From Pseudomonas psychrophila HA-4 (lineage in GTDB: Bacteria > Pseudomonadota > Gammaproteobacteria > Pseudomonadales > Pseudomonadaceae): a stretch of 64,000 bases of DNA. Both the position numbers and the translations under genes were made by a program. Where the stretch lies: NCBI RefSeq assembly GCF_000282975.1, contig NZ_ALJC01000118.1:33033-97032 (forward strand), given 5' to 3'. Positions 50,816 through 60,614 of the stretch are shown in pieces. The notes beneath the pieces are model-generated. The model did not search any database. It was not told the DNA's origin and saw only the letters and a program-made list of their open reading frames with translations. Position 1 is the stretch's first letter, and each line of letters opens with the position of its first letter.

Positions 50816-50940
50816 AGGGTGTACTCCTTCCAGTCTTTGGCTATCAGTCGCGCTTGTTTGATATCACGGGTTTGGCTGCTTTTATTGCCGGCACACAATA
50901 AAACCACCCAACACTCCCTCTCGTCAGGAATGACTTTTAG
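50812..50940 (-). pseudogene. Truncated RelE/ParE-type toxin (3' remnant)
   Basis: The open frame directly upstream of the antidote gene encodes about 42 residues, ending CWVVLLCAGNKSSQTRDIKQ and ARLIAKDWKEYTL. This is the C-terminal signature (VVLLCGGDKSSQ-type) of the HigB-type toxins that pair with this antidote family. A full toxin is about 95-100 residues. Here a stop codon (50941-50943) precedes the remnant, there is no start codon, and the N-terminal half is gone. Confidence 0.8.
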
Positions 50941-50965
50941 TTAAGTCAGCAATATCCGTTCACGC

Positions 50966-51862
50966 CTAGGGCTTCATCGTCTTGCGTGTCACCAGTTCCG
51001 CAAACGCTTTGGCCATCGGCGAGGGGTTGCCTTTGCGTTGCACCAGCCACACAGCGGTGCTGGCGTCGGCGTCGAGCAGAGGGCGGTAGACCACGCCTTT
51101 GATACGCATGTGCTGGAACGACGCCGGTAGTACGGACACGCCCAACCCCGCTGACACCAAGCCGATGATGGTCATGGCTTCGCCCGCCTCTTGTGCGATG
51201 TGCGGGCTGAAACCGGCCTGACGCGCCAAGCTCAACAGTTGCGCATACAGCCCACTGCCGTAGCTGCGCGGGAAGAAGACGAACGGTTCGTCAGCCAATG
51301 CCGCGATGTACAGGCCGTTTTCGCTGCCTTGTGCCAGCGGATGCTCGGCCTGAATGACCGCCACCAGGGGCTCGCTGAACAATTGCACGGCCTCCAGCGA
51401 GTCTGCCAATGGGAACGGGCGCATCACGCCAATTTCAATCGACTCTTCGAGCAACGCCTCCGCCACGTCGCGGCTGCTCATTTCTTTGAGGTTGAGGTGC
51501 ACCGCCGGGAAGGCCTGGCGAAAGGCAAAAATAGCCTGCGCAATGCTCGAGTTGAACGGCGCCGAGGAGGTGAAACCAATCTTCATTTCGCCCAATTCGC
51601 CCAGTTGCGCACGGCGGGCGACGTCCGCGGCTTTGTCGACTTGCGCCAGCACCTGGCGCGCTTCTTCCAGAAACAGCCGCCCCGCTTCGCTGAGTGCAAC
51701 CCGACGGTTGGTACGCTCGAAAAGCCGTGCCCCCAGTTCTTGCTCCAGCGCCTGAATCTGCTGGCTCAGCGGCGGCTGAGAGATGCCCAGCAACTGGGCG
51801 GCCCGGCCAAAGTGCAGCTCTTCGGCGACGGCGATGAAGTAGCGTAAATGGCGCAGTTCCAT
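50966..51862 (-). CDS. LysR-family transcriptional regulator
   Basis: 298 residues. The N-terminal winged helix-turn-helix is MELRHLRYFIAVAEELHFGR with AAQLLGISQPPLSQQIQALE, and an effector-binding domain follows (about 90-295). It is divergent from the MFS gene at 51981 across 118 bp, the classic layout where a LysR protein controls the neighbouring transporter. The inducer is unknown. Confidence 0.93.
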   Translation of the reverse strand: MELRHLRYFIAVAEELHFGRAAQLLGISQPPLSQQIQALEQELGARLFERTNRRVALSEAGRLFLEEARQVLAQVDKAADVARRAQLGELGEMKIGFTSSAPFNSSIAQAIFAFRQAFPAVHLNLKEMSSRDVAEALLEESIEIGVMRPFPLADSLEAVQLFSEPLVAVIQAEHPLAQGSENGLYIAALADEPFVFFPRSYGSGLYAQLLSLARQAGFSPHIAQEAGEAMTIIGLVSAGLGVSVLPASFQHMRIKGVVYRPLLDADASTAVWLVQRKGNPSPMAKAFAELVTRKTMKP

Positions 51863-51980
51863 GCAAACTCCATTGAGTCGTTAAACCTATCAAACAGGTC
51901 GAATAATATATTGGAAAGAATCGTTAGCTGGCTATATTCTTTTGCCATTGCCGTTTGGCTACATGCGTTATGAGGTCCCC

Positions 51981-53261
51981 GTGAAAACTGCTGTCGCCCC
52001 GCTCGCTCACGAAATCCCGCCGTCTGCGCTGGATGATGTTGTCGCTCAACTCAATGACGTGTTTATCGAGAAAGGCACGCCGATGTTTATGCGCACGGTA
52101 TTGGCGCTGTTCTCGGGTGGGTTTGCGACGTTTGCCCTGCTGTATTGCGTGCAGCCGATGATGCCGATGCTGTCCCATGAATACGGGATCAACGCCGCGC
52201 AAAGCAGTCTGATTTTGTCCGTGTCGACCGCGATGCTGGCGATTGGTCTATTGATTACCGGGCCTATTTCCGATGCCATCGGCCGCAAGCCGGTGATGGT
52301 ATTTGCGTTGTTCAGCGCAGCGATTTTTACCCTACTCAGTGCGTTTATGCCGAGCTGGGAAGGCGTACTGATTACCCGCGCGCTGGTCGGCTTATCGCTC
52401 AGTGGGCTGGCCGCCGTGGCGATGACGTACTTGAGTGAAGAGATTTACCCGCAGCACATTGGTCTGGCGATGGGTTTGTACATCGGCGGCAATGCGATTG
52501 GCGGCATGAGCGGGCGTTTGATCACGGGTGTGTTGATCGACTTTGTGAGCTGGCACACGGCGATGCTGGTGATCGGCAGCTTGGCGTTGGTCGCCGCACT
52601 GGTGTTTGTGAAGATATTGCCGGAGTCGCGTAACTTCCGCCCACAAGCCATGAACCCGCGCAGCCTGTTGAACGGCTTCACCATGCACTTTCGCGATGCC
52701 GGTTTGCCGTGGTTATTTCTGGAAGCGTTTTTGTTGATGGGCAGCTTTGTGACGCTGTTTAACTACATCGGTTACCGCTTGCTGGCCGACCCGTACAACA
52801 TGAACCAAGCCGTGGTGGGTCTGCTCTCGGTGGTGTACTTGTCAGGCATTTACAGTTCGGCACAGATTGGCGCACTGGCTGACAAACTGGGCCGTCGCAA
52901 AGTGTTGTGGGCCGTGATTGTGCTGATGCTGGTGGGCATCGCGCTGACAATGTTCGAGCCCATCGCGTTGGTGATTATCGGCATGCTGCTGTTCACCTTC
53001 GGCTTCTTTGGCGCGCATTCGGTGGCCAGTAGCTGGATCGGCCGCCGCGCGACCAAAGCCAAAGGCCAGGCCTCGTCGCTGTACCTGTTCAGTTACTACG
53101 CAGGTTCCAGTGTGGCCGGGACAGCCGGGGGCTTTTTCTGGCACTACGCCGGCTGGAACGGCATTGGTGCGTTTATCGTCGGTTTGCTGGTGATTGCCCT
53201 GCTGGTGGCGCTGCATTTGGCCAAGCTGCCCGCGTTGCCGGGTAATACCCATAACGCTTAA
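51981..53261 (+). CDS. MFS transporter (YnfM-like)
   Basis: Twelve-helix inner-membrane transporter of the major facilitator superfamily, 426 residues from GTG 51981 (MKTAVAPLAHEIPPSALDD) with GAGGT 5 nt upstream. A TTG at 51942 and an ATG at 51963 are in the same frame but less well supported. The MFS loop signature is GPISDAIGRKPVMVFA, and GALADKLGRRKVLWAV appears in the second half. Substrate unknown; drug or metabolite efflux is typical. Probably controlled by the divergent LysR gene. Confidence 0.88.
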   Translation: MKTAVAPLAHEIPPSALDDVVAQLNDVFIEKGTPMFMRTVLALFSGGFATFALLYCVQPMMPMLSHEYGINAAQSSLILSVSTAMLAIGLLITGPISDAIGRKPVMVFALFSAAIFTLLSAFMPSWEGVLITRALVGLSLSGLAAVAMTYLSEEIYPQHIGLAMGLYIGGNAIGGMSGRLITGVLIDFVSWHTAMLVIGSLALVAALVFVKILPESRNFRPQAMNPRSLLNGFTMHFRDAGLPWLFLEAFLLMGSFVTLFNYIGYRLLADPYNMNQAVVGLLSVVYLSGIYSSAQIGALADKLGRRKVLWAVIVLMLVGIALTMFEPIALVIIGMLLFTFGFFGAHSVASSWIGRRATKAKGQASSLYLFSYYAGSSVAGTAGGFFWHYAGWNGIGAFIVGLLVIALLVALHLAKLPALPGNTHNA

Positions 53262-53275
53262 TACCCTAAAACAAA

Positions 53276-53299
53276 AACGCCCGGCATAAGCCGGGCGTT
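53276..53299. terminator. Bidirectional terminator between the MFS gene and hemE
   Basis: AACGCCCGGC/GCCGGGCGTT perfect 10-bp stem with loop ATAA. On the minus strand a run of Ts follows, ending hemE. Confidence 0.85.
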
Positions 53300-53317
53300 A
53301 AGGAACAGCGAAACGCG

Positions 53318-54385
53318 TTACTCGTGATACTGCCCCGAGAATTCATGCACGGCGCTGATAAACGCACCGGCGTGTTCAGGTTTAACTTCCGGGGTAATGC
53401 CGTGGCCTAGGTTGAAGACATGGCCTGACCCTTTGCCGTAACTGGCCAGAATGCGTTTGACCTCGGTGCGGATGGCCTCCGGGTTGGCATACAACACGGT
53501 CGGGTCCATGTTGCCTTGCAGGGCTACCTTGTTACCGACGCGTTTACGGGCTTCGCCCAGGTCGCAGGTCCAGTCCAGGCCCAGCGCATCGGCGCCAGCG
53601 TCAGCAATGCTTTCGAGCCACAAGCCACCGTTTTTGGTGAACAGGATCACCGGCACCTTGCGGCCCTCGTGTTCGCGGATCAGGCCGCTGACGATTTTGC
53701 GCATGTAGGCCAGTGAGAATTCCTGATACGCCGCTGACGACAGGTTGCCGCCCCAGGTGTCGAAAATCTGCACGGCCTGAGCGCCCGCCAGGATCTGCCC
53801 GTTAAGGTACGAGGTCACCGACTGCGCCAGTTTGTCGAGCAGCAAGTGCATGGCTTGCGGGGTGTCGTAGAGCATGGCTTTGGTTTTGCGGAAGTCTTTG
53901 GACGAGCCGCCCTCTACCATGTAGGTGGCCAAGGTCCATGGGCTGCCCGAGAAGCCAATCAGCGGTACACGGCCGTTGAGTTCACGGCGAATGGTGCTCA
54001 CCGCGTTCATCACGTAGCCAAGGTCTTTTTGTGGATCAGGAATCGGCAACGCTTCGATGTCAGCCAGCGTGCTCACGACCTTTTTGAAACGCGGGCCTTC
54101 GCCGGTCTCGAAGTACAGGCCTTGGCCCATCGCATCGGGAATGGTCAGAATGTCGGAAAACAAAATGGCCGCGTCCAACTGAGGGAAACGGTCCAGAGGC
54201 TGCATGGTGACTTCGCAGGCGAATTCGGCATTCTTGCACAAGCTCATGAAGTCACCGGCCTTGGCGCGACTGGCGCGGTACTCCGGGAGGTAGCGACCGG
54301 CCTGACGCATCATCCATACGGGCGTTACGTCTACGGGTTGCTTGAGCAAAGCGCGAAGGAAACGGTCATTCTTGAGATCAGTCAT
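53318..54385 (-). CDS. hemE: Uroporphyrinogen decarboxylase HemE
   Basis: Heme pathway enzyme that turns uroporphyrinogen III into coproporphyrinogen III. 355 residues, the normal length. The substrate-binding signature PVWMMRQAGRYLPEYR and LFSDILTIPDAMGQ are intact, as is GFSGSPWTLATYMVEGG. Transcribed in the same direction as gltBD but separated from it by a terminator and a REPIN. Confidence 0.97.
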   Translation of the reverse strand: MTDLKNDRFLRALLKQPVDVTPVWMMRQAGRYLPEYRASRAKAGDFMSLCKNAEFACEVTMQPLDRFPQLDAAILFSDILTIPDAMGQGLYFETGEGPRFKKVVSTLADIEALPIPDPQKDLGYVMNAVSTIRRELNGRVPLIGFSGSPWTLATYMVEGGSSKDFRKTKAMLYDTPQAMHLLLDKLAQSVTSYLNGQILAGAQAVQIFDTWGGNLSSAAYQEFSLAYMRKIVSGLIREHEGRKVPVILFTKNGGLWLESIADAGADALGLDWTCDLGEARKRVGNKVALQGNMDPTVLYANPEAIRTEVKRILASYGKGSGHVFNLGHGITPEVKPEHAGAFISAVHEFSGQYHE

Positions 54386-54432
54386 GTCAGCATCCGGAAA
54401 AAAAGTGGGGGCATTTTCTCAGAGACGGACGC

Positions 54433-54460
54433 AAAAGGCACGGCAAGAGCCGTGCCTTTT
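54433..54460. terminator. Terminator of the gltBD operon
   Basis: AAAAGGCACGGC/GCCGTGCCTTTT perfect 12-bp palindrome with loop AAGA, about 160 bp after gltD on the minus strand. Symmetric, so it may work both ways. Confidence 0.8.
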
Positions 54461-54508
54461 ATCTATCGGGGCGATTTGACGCGGGGGTGACGCATTACAT
54501 CGACGTCC

Positions 54509-54610
54509 TGTAGTCGCTGCCGAAGGCTGCGATTAGGGCCGAAGGCCTTCGCTTTTCAGGGAGAAAAACGACCCCTTCGGGCTCGATCGCAGCCTGCGAC
54601 AGCGACTACA
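54509..54610. repeat. REPIN between gltD and hemE
   Basis: Arms 54509-54531 and 54588-54610 are inverted repeats (21 of 23 positions). The arms and a 19-bp core (ATCGAGCCCGAAGGGGTCG, here in reverse) are shared with the element inside the LolA-like gene at 39394. Confidence 0.85.
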
Positions 54611-54620
54611 AGGGGGCAGG

Positions 54621-56039
54621 TTAAACGCCCAGGTAGTCCATGATCCCTTCTGCCGCTGTGCGGCCTTCGAAGATCGCAGTCACCACCAAGTCAGAACCGC
54701 GCACCATGTCACCACCGGCAAAGATCTTCGGGTGGCTGGTCTGGTGTTTGAACTGCGACTGCTCAGGCGCAATCACGCGGCCCTGGCTGTCGGTGGCGAT
54801 GTCGAACTGCTCAAACCACGACGCCGGGCTTGGACGGAAACCGAACGCGATGATCACGGCGTCTGCCGGGATGATCTCTTCAGAACCCGGAATCGGCTCA
54901 GGGCTGCGACGGCCACGGGCGTCCGGCTCACCGAGACGGGTCTCGACCACTTTCACGCCTTCAACCTTGCCTTCACCGACAATCGCAATCGGCTGACGGT
55001 TGTAGAGGAATTTCACGCCTTCTTCCTTGGCGTTTTTCACCTCTTTACGCGAGCCGGGCATGTTGGCTTCGTCACGACGGTACGCACAAGTCACCGATTT
55101 GGCGCCCTGGCGGATCGACGTCCGGTTGCAGTCCATGGCCGTGTCACCACCGCCCAGCACCACGACCTTTTTGCCTTTCATGTCGACGAAGTCTTCCGGC
55201 GATTTTTCAAAGCCCAGGTTGCGGTTGACGTTGGCGATCAGAAAATCCAGCGCGTCGTGTACGCCCGGTAAGTCTTCACCGGCAAAGCCACCTTTCATGT
55301 AGGTGTAGGTGCCCATGCCCATGAAGACCGCGTCGTACTCGACCAGCAGTTGTTCCATGCTGATGTCTTTGCCGATTTCGGTATTGAGGCGGAACTCGAT
55401 ACCCATGCCGGTGAAGACTTCGCGGCGATTGCTCAGCACGGTTTTCTCAAGCTTGAACTCCGGGATGCCGAAGGTCAGCAGACCGCCGATTTCCGGATTC
55501 TTGTCGAAGACCACCGGGGTCACACCGCCACGCACCAGCACGTCGGCACAGCCCAAGCCCGCAGGCCCGGCACCGATAATGGCCACGCGCTTGCCGGTCG
55601 GTACCACCTTGGACATGTCCGGGCGCCAGCCCATGGCAAAGGCGGTGTCGGTGATGTACTTCTCGACCGAACCAATGGTCACCGCGCCGAAACCGTCGTT
55701 GAGGGTGCAGGCGCCCTCGCACAGACGGTCTTGCGGGCACACCCGGCCGCACACTTCGGGCAGGGTGTTGGTCTGGTGCGACAGTTCAGCGGCGGCGAGG
55801 ATGTTGCCCTCGGCCACCAGTTTGAGCCAGTTGGGAATGAAGTTATGCACAGGGCATTTCCATTCACAGTACGGGTTACCGCACCCTAGGCAGCGGTGGG
55901 CCTGGTCGGCCGACTGCTGGGGTTTGAAAGGTTCGTAGATTTCCACGAACTCTTTTTTGCGTTGACGTAACAGTTTCTTCTTCGGATCTTTGCGCCCGAC
56001 ATCAATGAATTGGAAGTCGTTGCTGAGACGTTCGGCCAT
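54621..56039 (-). CDS. gltD: Glutamate synthase [NADPH] small subunit GltD
   Basis: Passes electrons from NADPH through FAD and iron-sulfur clusters to GltB. 472 residues, ATG at 56039 with GAGGT 8 nt upstream. N-terminal cysteines in CLGCGNPYCEWKCPVHNF and CGRVCPQDRLCEGAC are cluster ligands. The FAD site is GAGPAGLGCADVLV; the NADPH site is VVLGGGDTAMDC. It follows gltB across 126 bp that hold a repeat. Confidence 0.97.
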   Translation of the reverse strand: MAERLSNDFQFIDVGRKDPKKKLLRQRKKEFVEIYEPFKPQQSADQAHRCLGCGNPYCEWKCPVHNFIPNWLKLVAEGNILAAAELSHQTNTLPEVCGRVCPQDRLCEGACTLNDGFGAVTIGSVEKYITDTAFAMGWRPDMSKVVPTGKRVAIIGAGPAGLGCADVLVRGGVTPVVFDKNPEIGGLLTFGIPEFKLEKTVLSNRREVFTGMGIEFRLNTEIGKDISMEQLLVEYDAVFMGMGTYTYMKGGFAGEDLPGVHDALDFLIANVNRNLGFEKSPEDFVDMKGKKVVVLGGGDTAMDCNRTSIRQGAKSVTCAYRRDEANMPGSRKEVKNAKEEGVKFLYNRQPIAIVGEGKVEGVKVVETRLGEPDARGRRSPEPIPGSEEIIPADAVIIAFGFRPSPASWFEQFDIATDSQGRVIAPEQSQFKHQTSHPKIFAGGDMVRGSDLVVTAIFEGRTAAEGIMDYLGV

Positions 56040-56059
56040 CTTCAAAACCTCTATTGCGA

Positions 56060-56160
56060 CAGCTACAAGCTTCAAGCCAATAGCTGCAAGACAAACACGT
56101 TTACCGGTACACCGCACGCTGCTTCCAAACTTGCAGCGTGAAGCTGCAAGCTTGGTGCTG
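56060..56160. repeat. GCTTGAAGCTGCAAG-type repeat between gltB and gltD
   Basis: AGCTACAAGCTTCAAG, AAACTTGCAGCGTGAAGC and GCTGCAAGCTTGGTGCTGC units form overlapping imperfect inverted repeats. Related to the msrA-rlmJ element at 11714. It lies inside the operon, so it could modulate the GltB:GltD ratio through mRNA processing. Confidence 0.55.
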
Positions 56161-56165
56161 CACTT

Positions 56166-59100
56166 TTATTGCGGGTTGGCACGGATGCTGGAAAGCAGCG
56201 TTTTCAAGCTGGCTGCCTTAGGCTTGACCATCCAGAAACGACGCAGGTAATCATCGAGGTTTTCCGCGAGATTACGGCCCCACTCGCTGTTGGTTTCCTC
56301 AACGTATTCGTCCAGCACGTGTTGCAGATGGTTGCGATAGGCTTCCATCGCTTCGCCGCTGATACGCTGGATCTCCACCAGTTCGTGGTTCACCTTGTCG
56401 ACGAAGGTGTTGTCCTGATCCAGCACGTAGGCGAAACCGCCGGTCATGCCCGAGCCGAAGTTGTAACCGGTTTTACCCAATACGCAGACGAAACCGCCCG
56501 TCATGTATTCGCAGCAGTGATCGCCGGTGCCTTCAACTACGGCGTGAGCACCGGAGTTACGCACCGCGAAACGCTCACCTGCGGTGCCCGCGGCGAACAG
56601 CTTGCCGCCAGTGGCGCCGTACAGGCAGGTGTTACCAATAATCGCGCTGTCCTGAGTTTTGTAAACGCTGCCTGCAGGCGGCACGATCACCAGCTTGCCG
56701 CCGGTCATGCCTTTGCCCACGTAGTCGTTGGCGTCGCCTTCCAGGTACATGTTCAAACCACCGGCGTTCCACACACCAAAGCTCTGACCGGCAGTGCCTT
56801 TGAAGCGGAACGTGATCGGGGCCTTGGCCATGCCTTGGTTGCCGTGAGCACGGGCGATTTCACCCGAAATACGGGCACCAATCGAACGGTCGCAGTTGCA
56901 GATGTCCAGCGCAAACTCGGCACCGCTCAGGTCGTTGATAGCCGAGCCAGCCATCTCAACCATCTTTTCGGCCAGCAGGCCTTTGTCAAACGGCGGGTTA
57001 CGGTCTACCTGGCAGAACTGCGGTTTATCCGCCGGAATGTGGTCGCTGCCCAGCAACGGCGTCAGGTCGAGGTGGTGCTGTTTGGGCGTCTCGCCTTGCA
57101 GGATGTCCAGCAAGTCAGTGCGACCGATCAGTTCTTCAAGGCTGCGTACGCCCAGCTTGGCCAGCCATTCGCGGGTTTCTTCGGCCACGTAGGTGAAGAA
57201 GTTGACCACCATGTCGACGGTGCCGATGTAGTGGTTTTTACGCAGTGATTCGTTCTGCGTTGCCACGCCGGTGGCGCAGTTGTTGAGGTGACAAATACGC
57301 AGGTATTTGCAGCCCAGCGCGATCATTGGCGCGGTGCCGAAGCCAAAGCTTTCAGCGCCTAGGATTGCCGCCTTGATCACGTCGAGACCGGTTTTAAGGC
57401 CGCCGTCAGTCTGCACCCGCACTTTGCCGCGCAGGTCGTTGCCGCGCAGGGTCTGGTGGGTTTCAGCCAGGCCCAGCTCCCACGGAGCGCCCGCGTATTT
57501 GATCGAGGTCAGGGGTGATGCACCAGTGCCGCCGTCATAACCAGAGATGGTGATCAGGTCAGCATAGGCCTTGGCCACGCCAGCGGCGATGGTGCCAACG
57601 CCTGCTTCAGCAACCAATTTGACCGACACCAGCGCTTTAGGGTTGACCTGCTTGAGGTCAAAAATCAGCTGCGACAAGTCTTCAATGGAGTAGATGTCGT
57701 GGTGCGGCGGTGGCGAGATCAGGGTTACACCGGGTACCGCGTAACGCAGTTTGGCGATCAGACCGTTGACCTTGCCGCCTGGCAGTTGCCCGCCCTCACC
57801 CGGCTTGGCGCCTTGGGCCACCTTGATTTGCAGCACTTCGGCGTTGACCAAATATTCGGGAGTCACACCGAAACGGCCGGTCGCCACTTGTTTGATTTTC
57901 GAGCTTTTGATGGTGCCGTAACGCGCCGGGTCTTCGCCGCCTTCACCGGAGTTGGAGCGAGCGCCCAAACGGTTCATGGCTTCGGCCAAGGCTTCGTGCG
58001 CTTCTGGCGACAGGGCGCCGAGCGAAATACCGGCCGAGTCAAAGCGCTTGAGGATCGAGTCCAGCGGTTCGATTTCGTCGATGGCCAATGGCGTGTCGAG
58101 GGTTTTGACCTGGAACAGGTCGCGGATCATCGACACCGGGCGTTTGTCGACCAGGGCGGTGTATTCCTTGAACTTGTTGTAGTCGCCCTGTTGCACAGCC
58201 GCTTGCAGGGTAGCGACCACGTCCGGGTTGTAGGCGTGGTATTCGCCGCCGTGAACGTACTTGAGCAGGCCACCTTGCTGGATAGCCTTGCGCGGGCTCC
58301 AGGCTTCGGCTGCCAGCAGCTTTTGCTCGGCTTCGAGGTCGACAAAGCGCGCGCCCTTGATGCGGCTTGGCACGCCACGGAAGCTCAGGTTGCACACTTC
58401 TTCGGACAAGCCGATGGCTTCGAACAGTTGCGCACCCCGATAAGAGGCAATGGTCGAGATGCCCATCTTCGACAGGATCTTGAGCAGGCCCTTGGTGATG
58501 CCTTTACGGTAGTTTTTGAACACTTCGTAAAGGTCACCCAGCACTTCGCCGGTGCGGATCAAGTCACCCAGCACTTCGTACGCCAGGAACGGGTACACGG
58601 CCGAGGCGCCGAAACCGATCAAGACCGCGAAGTGGTGCGGGTCACGGGCGGTGGCGGTTTCTACCAAGATGTTGCTGTCGCAACGCAGGCCTTTTTCGGT
58701 CAGGCGGTGGTGAACAGCACCGACTGCCAGCGCCGCGTGAACCGGCAACTTGCCGGGTGCGATATGACGGTCGGTCAGTACGATCTGGCTATGGCCAGCA
58801 CGCGCAGCTTCTTCAGCCTGGTCGGCGATGTTGCGCACGGCGGCTTCAAGGCCAATCGACTGGTCGTAGTTGAGGTCGATGATCTGACGCTCAAAGCCTG
58901 GCAGGTCGAGGTTCATCAGCGATCGCCATTTGGCAGGCGAAATCACTGGCGAACTGAGGATGACGCGCGAGGCGTGCTCCGGCGATTCTTGGAAGATGTT
59001 GCGCTCGGCACCGAGGCAAATTTCCAGCGACATGACGATGGCTTCACGCAGCGGGTCGATCGGCGGGTTGGTGACCTGCGCGAACTGCTGGCGGAAGTAG

Positions 59101-60614
59101 TCATACGGCGTACGCACACGCTGGGACAGCACGGCCATTGGCGTGTCGTCACCCATCGAGCCCACGGCTTCGTAGCCTTGTTCGCCCAATGGACGCAGCA
59201 CTTGGTCGCGCTCTTCGAACGTGACCTGGTACATCTTCATGTATTGCTTGAGCTGATCGACGTCGTAGAACGCAGAACCGTGGTCGTTGTCCTCGATGGT
59301 GGCCTGAATGCGCAGGGCATTCTTGCGCAGCCACTGTTTGTACGGGTGGCGCGACTTCAAACGGTTGTCGATGGAGTCGGTGTCCAGCACCTGGCCGGTT
59401 TCAGTGTCGACCGCCAAGATTTGCCCAGGGCCAACGCGGCCTTTGGCAATCACGTCTTGTGGCTTGTAATCCCACACGCCGATTTCAGAGGCAATGGTGA
59501 TGTAGCCATTGGTGGTCGTGACCCAACGCGCCGGGCGCAGGCCGTTGCGGTCGAGCAGGCAGACCGCGTAGCGACCGTCGGTCATGACCACGCCCGCGGG
59601 GCCGTCCCACGGTTCCATGTGCATGGAGTTGTACTCATAGAACGCCCGCAGATCGGGGTCCATGGTTTCAACGTTCTGCCACGCAGGTGGAATCAACATG
59701 CGTACGCCACGGAACAGGTCGATGCCGCCGGTGACCATCAACTCCAGCATGTTGTCCATGCTGGAGGAGTCAGAACCCACGCGGTTAACCAGCGGGCCTA
59801 GCTCATCGAGGTCGCCGATCAGGTCGTTGGCAAACTTGGTGCGACGGGCCACTGCCCAGTTGCGGTTGCCGGTAATGGTGTTGATCTCGCCGTTGTGGGC
59901 AAGAAAGCGGAATGGCTGGGCCAGCGGCCATTTCGGCAGAGTGTTAGTGGAGAAGCGCTGGTGAAACACGCAGATCGCGGTTTGCAGGCGCTCATCGCTC
60001 AGGTCTGGATAGAAGGCGGTGAGGTCCGCCGGCATCATCAGGCCTTTATAAATGATGGTCTTGTGAGAAAAGCTGCAAATGTAGTGATCGGTGTCGGCCG
60101 CGTTCGCTACCGACGAGCGGCGACGGGCGCTGAACAGTTTGATCGCCATGTCCTGATCGCTCAGGCCTTCACCTGCGATGAACACTTGTTCGATTTGCGG
60201 CAGACGCTCCAGCGCCAGACGACCCAGCACGCTGGTATCAATCGGCACTTTGCGCCAGCCAACCAATTGCAGGCCCGCCGCGAGGATTTCGCGGTTCATG
60301 TGAGTACGGGCTGCTTCGGCCTTGATCGGGTCCTGGTTGAAAAACACCATGCCGACTGCGTATTGCTTAGGCAAATCGGTGCCGAAGTGTTCTTGGGCGG
60401 TTGCACGCAAAAACAAATCAGGCTTTTGAATCAGCAGGCCACAACCGTCACCGGTCTTGCCGTCTGCGTTGATCCCACCGCGGTGGGTCATGCAGGTCAG
60501 GGCCTCAATGGCGGTTTGCAATAGGGTATGACTGGGTTCGCCCTGCATATGGGCAATCAGGCCGAAACCACAGTTATCCTTGAATTCATCGGGGTGGTAC
60601 AGACCTGCTTTCAT
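56166..60614 (-). CDS. gltB: Glutamate synthase [NADPH] large subunit GltB
   Basis: Makes two glutamates from glutamine and 2-oxoglutarate, the GOGAT half of ammonia assimilation. 1482 residues from the ATG at 60614; upstream in-frame codons are not needed. The glutaminase domain's nucleophile is the Cys in DNCGFGLIAHMQGEPSH, exposed after propeptide removal. The FMN/synthase domain has GEGGEDPARYG and SGYDGGTGASPLTS. Cysteines for the 3Fe-4S cluster are in CKYLRICHLNNCATG. The C-terminal beta-helix domain contains GGLNMYLEGDANDYVGKGM. Confidence 0.98.
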   Translation of the reverse strand: MKAGLYHPDEFKDNCGFGLIAHMQGEPSHTLLQTAIEALTCMTHRGGINADGKTGDGCGLLIQKPDLFLRATAQEHFGTDLPKQYAVGMVFFNQDPIKAEAARTHMNREILAAGLQLVGWRKVPIDTSVLGRLALERLPQIEQVFIAGEGLSDQDMAIKLFSARRRSSVANAADTDHYICSFSHKTIIYKGLMMPADLTAFYPDLSDERLQTAICVFHQRFSTNTLPKWPLAQPFRFLAHNGEINTITGNRNWAVARRTKFANDLIGDLDELGPLVNRVGSDSSSMDNMLELMVTGGIDLFRGVRMLIPPAWQNVETMDPDLRAFYEYNSMHMEPWDGPAGVVMTDGRYAVCLLDRNGLRPARWVTTTNGYITIASEIGVWDYKPQDVIAKGRVGPGQILAVDTETGQVLDTDSIDNRLKSRHPYKQWLRKNALRIQATIEDNDHGSAFYDVDQLKQYMKMYQVTFEERDQVLRPLGEQGYEAVGSMGDDTPMAVLSQRVRTPYDYFRQQFAQVTNPPIDPLREAIVMSLEICLGAERNIFQESPEHASRVILSSPVISPAKWRSLMNLDLPGFERQIIDLNYDQSIGLEAAVRNIADQAEEAARAGHSQIVLTDRHIAPGKLPVHAALAVGAVHHRLTEKGLRCDSNILVETATARDPHHFAVLIGFGASAVYPFLAYEVLGDLIRTGEVLGDLYEVFKNYRKGITKGLLKILSKMGISTIASYRGAQLFEAIGLSEEVCNLSFRGVPSRIKGARFVDLEAEQKLLAAEAWSPRKAIQQGGLLKYVHGGEYHAYNPDVVATLQAAVQQGDYNKFKEYTALVDKRPVSMIRDLFQVKTLDTPLAIDEIEPLDSILKRFDSAGISLGALSPEAHEALAEAMNRLGARSNSGEGGEDPARYGTIKSSKIKQVATGRFGVTPEYLVNAEVLQIKVAQGAKPGEGGQLPGGKVNGLIAKLRYAVPGVTLISPPPHHDIYSIEDLSQLIFDLKQVNPKALVSVKLVAEAGVGTIAAGVAKAYADLITISGYDGGTGASPLTSIKYAGAPWELGLAETHQTLRGNDLRGKVRVQTDGGLKTGLDVIKAAILGAESFGFGTAPMIALGCKYLRICHLNNCATGVATQNESLRKNHYIGTVDMVVNFFTYVAEETREWLAKLGVRSLEELIGRTDLLDILQGETPKQHHLDLTPLLGSDHIPADKPQFCQVDRNPPFDKGLLAEKMVEMAGSAINDLSGAEFALDICNCDRSIGARISGEIARAHGNQGMAKAPITFRFKGTAGQSFGVWNAGGLNMYLEGDANDYVGKGMTGGKLVIVPPAGSVYKTQDSAIIGNTCLYGATGGKLFAAGTAGERFAVRNSGAHAVVEGTGDHCCEYMTGGFVCVLGKTGYNFGSGMTGGFAYVLDQDNTFVDKVNHELVEIQRISGEAMEAYRNHLQHVLDEYVEETNSEWGRNLAENLDDYLRRFWMVKPKAASLKTLLSSIRANPQ

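Noticed and set aside
57699..59801. Open frame of 700 codons on the plus strand opposite gltB
   Set aside because: Shadow of gltB codon bias; the encoded sequence is His/Arg/Val-rich without domains.
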